A stretch of DNA of 64,000 bases, taken from contig CAVRIZ010000008.1 of assembly GCA_963721445.1 (NCBI GenBank), positions 248,001 to 312,000 of the forward strand, read 5' to 3'. The position numbers and the translations under genes were made by a program. The notes beneath the pieces are model-generated. The model was not told the DNA's origin and did no database searches. It worked only from the letters and a program-made list of their open reading frames with translations. This document shows positions 60,361 through 64,000 of this stretch, piece by piece; positions within the stretch are counted from its first letter, which is position 1, and every line of letters begins with the position of its first letter. The stretch is from DAIOEK01 sp963721445 (GTDB lineage Bacteria; Chloroflexota; Anaerolineae; Anaerolineales; Anaerolineaceae).

Positions 60361-61651
60361 ATGTCAATGCATCCAATCAGTGACGCGAATAGAATTCAAA
60401 TTCACGGTAATAATCTGATAGTTCCACCGATGCCCATCATCCCATTTATCGAAGGGGATGGGATAGGAGTGGATATTTGGCCTGTCGCCAGACAGGTTAT
60501 TGATTCAGCGATTTCTCATGCTTATGGTAAGGACAGGCGGATCGGATGGAACCAGGTATTTGCAGGCGAACGCTCCTTTCGGGAACAAAAAACCTGGCTG
60601 CCTGATACTACCCTGGAAGCATTCAAAAACTTTCATGTTGGGATCAAAGGACCACTTACAACGCCTATCGGTGAAGGAGTTCAGTCGATCAATGTCGCCC
60701 TCAGAAAATCTCTCGATCTATATGCCTGCATCCGACCGATCCAGTACTTTACTAGCGTGCCCTCACCCATGCGTCATCCTGAAAAAGTAGATATCGTCCT
60801 GTTTCGTGAGAATGTGGAAGATGTATACGCGGGAATTGATTTTCCCTTTGATGGCGAAAAGGCCATCCACTTTCGGAAATGGTTAAAAGATCAATATCCG
60901 GAAGATTTCTCCCGGATTCGGTTCCCGGAATCAAGCGGAATTGGGATCAAGATCATTTCGAGGGAAGAATCTTTCCGAATGACCCGTTGCGCGATCGAAT
61001 ATGCGTTGAAAAACGGAAGAAGAAAAATCACCCTGGTGCATAAGGGAAATATTATGAAATACACCGAAGGCGCCTTTGCCCGCTGGGCATATCAGGTAGC
61101 CGAAACAGAATATGGAAATCATGTCTATACGCATAATCAATATCTGAAATCTGTTTCCTTAAATGGTAAACCCATCGCGAATCAGGAAAAAACCACTGCT
61201 CTCGACTCAGGCAAAATTTTCATCAACGATTTGATCACAGACGCCATGTTCGACCGGGGGATAAGCCACCCGGAAGAATTTGATGTGGTTCTTACAACCA
61301 ATTTGAATGGGGATTATCTTGCCGATGCATTGGCATCCCTGGTTGGTGGAATTGGCATTTCCCCAGGAGCTAATATTAATTTCGAAACAGGAAACGCAAT
61401 CTTCGAGGCAACCCATGGTACTGCGCCAACCATTGCTGGAAGGAATATCGCCAATCCATGCTCGCTTATCCTGTCCGGGGAATTAATGCTGCGTTATCTT
61501 GGCTGGGCTGAAGCCGCAGACCTCATCCACTACTGGAGTTCAAAAAGCCATCCAAACAAGATATGTCACTGCTGATTTCTACGAACACATGGAATCAGCT
61601 ACTCTTGCTTCCACAACCGAATTCGCGGGTCGTATCATCTCGTTAATGTAG
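60361..61651 (+). CDS. icd: Isocitrate dehydrogenase, frame broken near the C-terminus
   Basis: A dimeric-type isocitrate dehydrogenase of about 429 residues. Blocks: IPFIEGDGIGVDIWPVARQVID, substrate loop GEGVQSINVALRKSLDLYACIRP with the conserved serine, LFRENVEDVYAGIDF, LVHKGNIMKYTEG, DAMF and the cofactor loop ATHGTAPTIAGRNIANP. The frame stops early at 61575; removing an extra T at about 61531 gives LIHTGVQKAIQTRYVTADFYEHMESATLASTTEFAGRIISLM. In the cofactor loop a Thr-Ile pair replaces the Lys-Tyr of NADP enzymes, and the C-terminal Tyr/Arg pair is also lost, suggesting NAD use. The gene leads the icd-acnA operon. Confidence 0.88.
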
Positions 61652-61660
61652 GTTATCTGC

Positions 61661-64000
61661 ATGAACAACCTCCCATCCTTTATATCGAAAATTTTTGAAG
61701 TAACGTCGGAATCCTATCATTACTATCCAATCCAACAATTGGAAAGTATTTCCAATCATAAATTGGTCAGCCTCCCATACTGTATCCGGGTTCTTCTCGA
61801 GGGCAGTCTGAGAAGTGTGGCAACCGGAAGTGGAAGCATGGATGACCTGGTGACAATCGCAAGGTGGACGCCAAAATCAACCGAACCCAGACCAACGGTG
61901 GGGTACACACCCGGAAGAGTAATCTTACAAGATCTAACCGGAGTTCCTGTCCTCGTCGATCTTGCTTCATTAAGATCAGCGCACAGCCGCCAGGGAGATG
62001 ACCCCAAAAAGATCAATCCTGTTATCCCGGTCGATCTGGTAGTTGATCACTCTTACAAATCGATTTTTTCGGGTCAGCCGATTCAAAACAAAAAAACCAG
62101 GAAATGGAATACCAGCGTAATAAGGAACGGTATTCATTTCTGAAATGGGCTCAACAAGAATTCTCCAATCTGCGAATCATTCCACCCGGCGGAGGAATTG
62201 TACACCAGGTAAATCTTGAATACCTCGCGCAGGTAGCCCAGGTGCGTTCAGCTGGTAATCAAAAATGGGTTCAAGCGGAGACATTGGTCGGAACAGACTC
62301 GCATACATCCATGATAAACGGGTTGGGTGTGCTCGGTTGGGGCGTAGGAGGGATAGAGGCTATTGCGGCGATGCTCGGGCAGCCTGTTGAAGTGATCCTG
62401 CCGGATGTCGTCGGGGTCGAATTGACAGGTCAGCTAAAACCCGGGACATTGCCTACAGATATTGTCCTTACACTCACCCATTTATTACGCAAAGTTGGTG
62501 TTGTGAATAAAATGGTCGAATTTTTTGGGCCATCGGTTTCCGATTTGAGTGTTGCCGACCGGGCGATGATGGCCAACATGGCTCCGGAATACGGCGCTAC
62601 CGCTGCCTATTTCCCTGTAGATGATCGAACCCTCGAATATCTGTATGATACTGGCCGAAAACCTGAGGAAGTTGAGTTGGTTAAAGCGTATTTTCTCGCA
62701 CAAGATTTATTCCGTGATGACGATTCACCAGATCCTGATTATTCGCAAATCGTGCGTCTTAACCTCTCTGAAGTAGAACCCTCCCTGGCAGGGCCAAAGC
62801 GACCGCAAGACCTGGTGAGGTTATCCTCTGTTGCAGAAAGCTTTAAGAGCTCGTTATTGACACCGGTCAGTCAGTTGGGGTATGGTGTCTCTGATCTCGA
62901 TAATTCACAACCTGTATTGATTAATCTCCAGAATCGAAGCTACGCATTGGAGCATGGATCGGTTGTTATTGCGGCGATCACTTCCTGCACCAATACCAGC
63001 AATCCAACCGCGATGATATCAGCCGGTTTATTGGCAAAGAAAGCAGTTGAATTGGGCTTAACTACCAGTCCGGCCATCAAAACCAGTTTTACACCTGGTT
63101 CACCTGTGGTCGTTGATTATCTTCAAAAGGCTGGTTTATTGCATTACTTGGAAGCGCTTGGTTTTTATGTCAATGGCTTTGGGTGTGCCACGTGTATCGG
63201 AAACTCTGGACCCCTCGCTCCCGAGGTTGTTCGAGCGATTGAGGAACACCATCTGATCGCCGCCGCAGTTCTTTCCGGAAACAGGAATTTTGAAGGTAGG
63301 ATCCACCCAAACGTACAGGCTAATTATCTTGCTTCACCAGCTCTTGTGGTAGCATTCGCCTTAGCAGGCTCAATTCGAGTGGATTTGGAAAACCAGCCGA
63401 TCGGGATTTCCGGGTTGGGGAAGGAAGTGTTCTTCGAGGATATCTGGCCAACCGAAGATGAAGTTAGTACCCTGGTGATGAAAGCGGTAAACCCAGGTTC
63501 TTATCTTAGTAATCGAAATAAATTATATGAAGGTGACCAGCTTTGGTCCGCGTTGGATGCGCCTCAGGGAGTACTGTATCCTTGGGATCTCTCTTCTTCC
63601 TATCTAAAGGAGACCCCATTCTGTGAACCGATGTCTCAATTACAAGATGAGATCCTTCGAGCACGGGCGCTGGCAGTCTTTGGCGATTCCATCACAACGG
63701 ATCATATCTCGCCTGCAGGAGCCATCTCAATAAATACGCCGGCAGCCGATTATCTTCTCGATCTGGGTATTTCGCCGCGCGAATTCAATACCTACGGTTC
63801 CCGTCGAGGGAACCATGAGGTGATGGCTCGCGGCACGTTTGCGAATATCCGGTTGAAGAACAAGTTGCTCCATGGAAAAGAAGGTGGTTTTACCATCCAT
63901 TTCCCGGATATACCGGGAGATGACCATTTTCGATGCGGCAGAACACTATCGGTCAGAGGGGATTCCGCTGATCATCCTCGCCGGAAAGGAATACGGGACA
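61661..64000 (+). CDS. acnA: Aconitate hydratase (AcnA/IRP type), 3' end beyond window, frame broken twice
   Basis: Aconitase, isomerising citrate to isocitrate with a [4Fe-4S] cluster; about 780 residues lie inside the window. The N-terminus SYHYYPIQQLESISNHKLVSLPYCIRVLLE, VDHSYKSIF, then EYQRNKERYSFLKWAQQEF, PPGGGIVHQVNLEYLA, cluster cysteines in SCTNTSNP and GFGCATCIGNSGPL, FEGRIHPNVQANYLASPALVVAFALAG, AVFGDSITTDHISPAGAI and NTYGSRRGNHEVMARGTFANIR are all seen. Two breaks: a run of seven A at 62090-62096 (six expected) and GGG at 63915-63917 (GG expected). It starts ten bases after the corrected icd stop, in one operon. No ribosome site is obvious. Confidence 0.9.

Noticed and set aside
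1..64000. tRNA and rRNA genes
   Set aside because: No cloverleaf or rRNA-like sequence was recognised by reading; a covariance-model scan would be needed to exclude a tRNA in the gaps.

Overview
This 64 kb window reads as a chromosomal segment of a Chloroflexota bacterium, most likely class Anaerolineae. That is an inference from gene content, not a database match. The signs are a complete division/cell-wall (dcw) cluster followed by nrdR and a B12-dependent ribonucleotide reductase, a large MalT-type LuxR regulator, an adhesin carrying both an LPxTG-like motif and a sortase domain, a citrate synthase of eukaryote-like type, a COG2403 (cyclic 2,3-diphosphoglycerate synthetase-like) protein, and many dispersed intergenic repeats.

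Layout. 0-1.4 kb: a class III aminotransferase on the minus strand. 1.5-19.1 kb: the dcw cluster, all on the plus strand and tightly overlapped: mraZ, rsmH, ftsL-like, division transpeptidase, murF, mraY, murD, ftsW, murG, cvpA-like, murC, a 60-codon orphan, murB, ddl, ftsQ, ftsA, ftsZ. There is no murE. A promoter with four MraZ-type boxes precedes it and a hairpin terminator follows ftsZ. 19.6-22.7 kb: nrdR and nrdJ. 22.7-25.6 kb: repeat-rich accessory DNA with a DUF559 endonuclease, a DUF1801 protein, a lipoprotein and a remnant of a CPBP protease gene. 25.6-33.1 kb: a MalT-like regulator, a probable operon of a 92-residue orphan, a DUF6326 protein, two DUF4386 membrane proteins and a quinone-oxidoreductase-like enzyme, then a convergent CPBP protease and winged-helix repressor pair. 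33.5-38.9 kb: the sortase-adhesin fusion, a dihydroorotate-dehydrogenase-like ferredoxin fusion, a DUF4180 protein, an amidohydrolase lipoprotein and a second DUF559 gene bounded by inverted repeats. 39-47.9 kb: RhlE-type helicase, Tex, a CAT-like acetyltransferase, a DsbA-like protein paired with a cysteine desulfurase, a PAS-GGDEF protein and a deoxynucleoside kinase. 48-51.1 kb: an ECF sigma factor, its anti-sigma factor, a polymer-forming membrane protein and a beta-rich lipoprotein. 51.2-58 kb: nadD, obgE, a REP-associated transposase with a REP palindrome inside its reading frame, the COG2403 protein, argS, rpsT and the RNase P RNA. 58-64 kb: a TCA-cycle divergon, iclR-type regulator plus citrate synthase facing isocitrate dehydrogenase plus aconitase, the last cut by the window end.

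Two features cut across the window. First, sixteen single-base frame breaks occur in otherwise well conserved genes. Fifteen look like insertions and many lie in homopolymers, so they are probably consensus errors rather than pseudogenes. Each affected gene is given as one composite feature. Second, intergenic spaces carry several repeat families, notably a degenerate 7-bp tandem repeat (roughly GGTTACT / AGTTTCT) at six places, G/C-run palindromes associated with both DUF559 genes, and several perfect inverted repeats.
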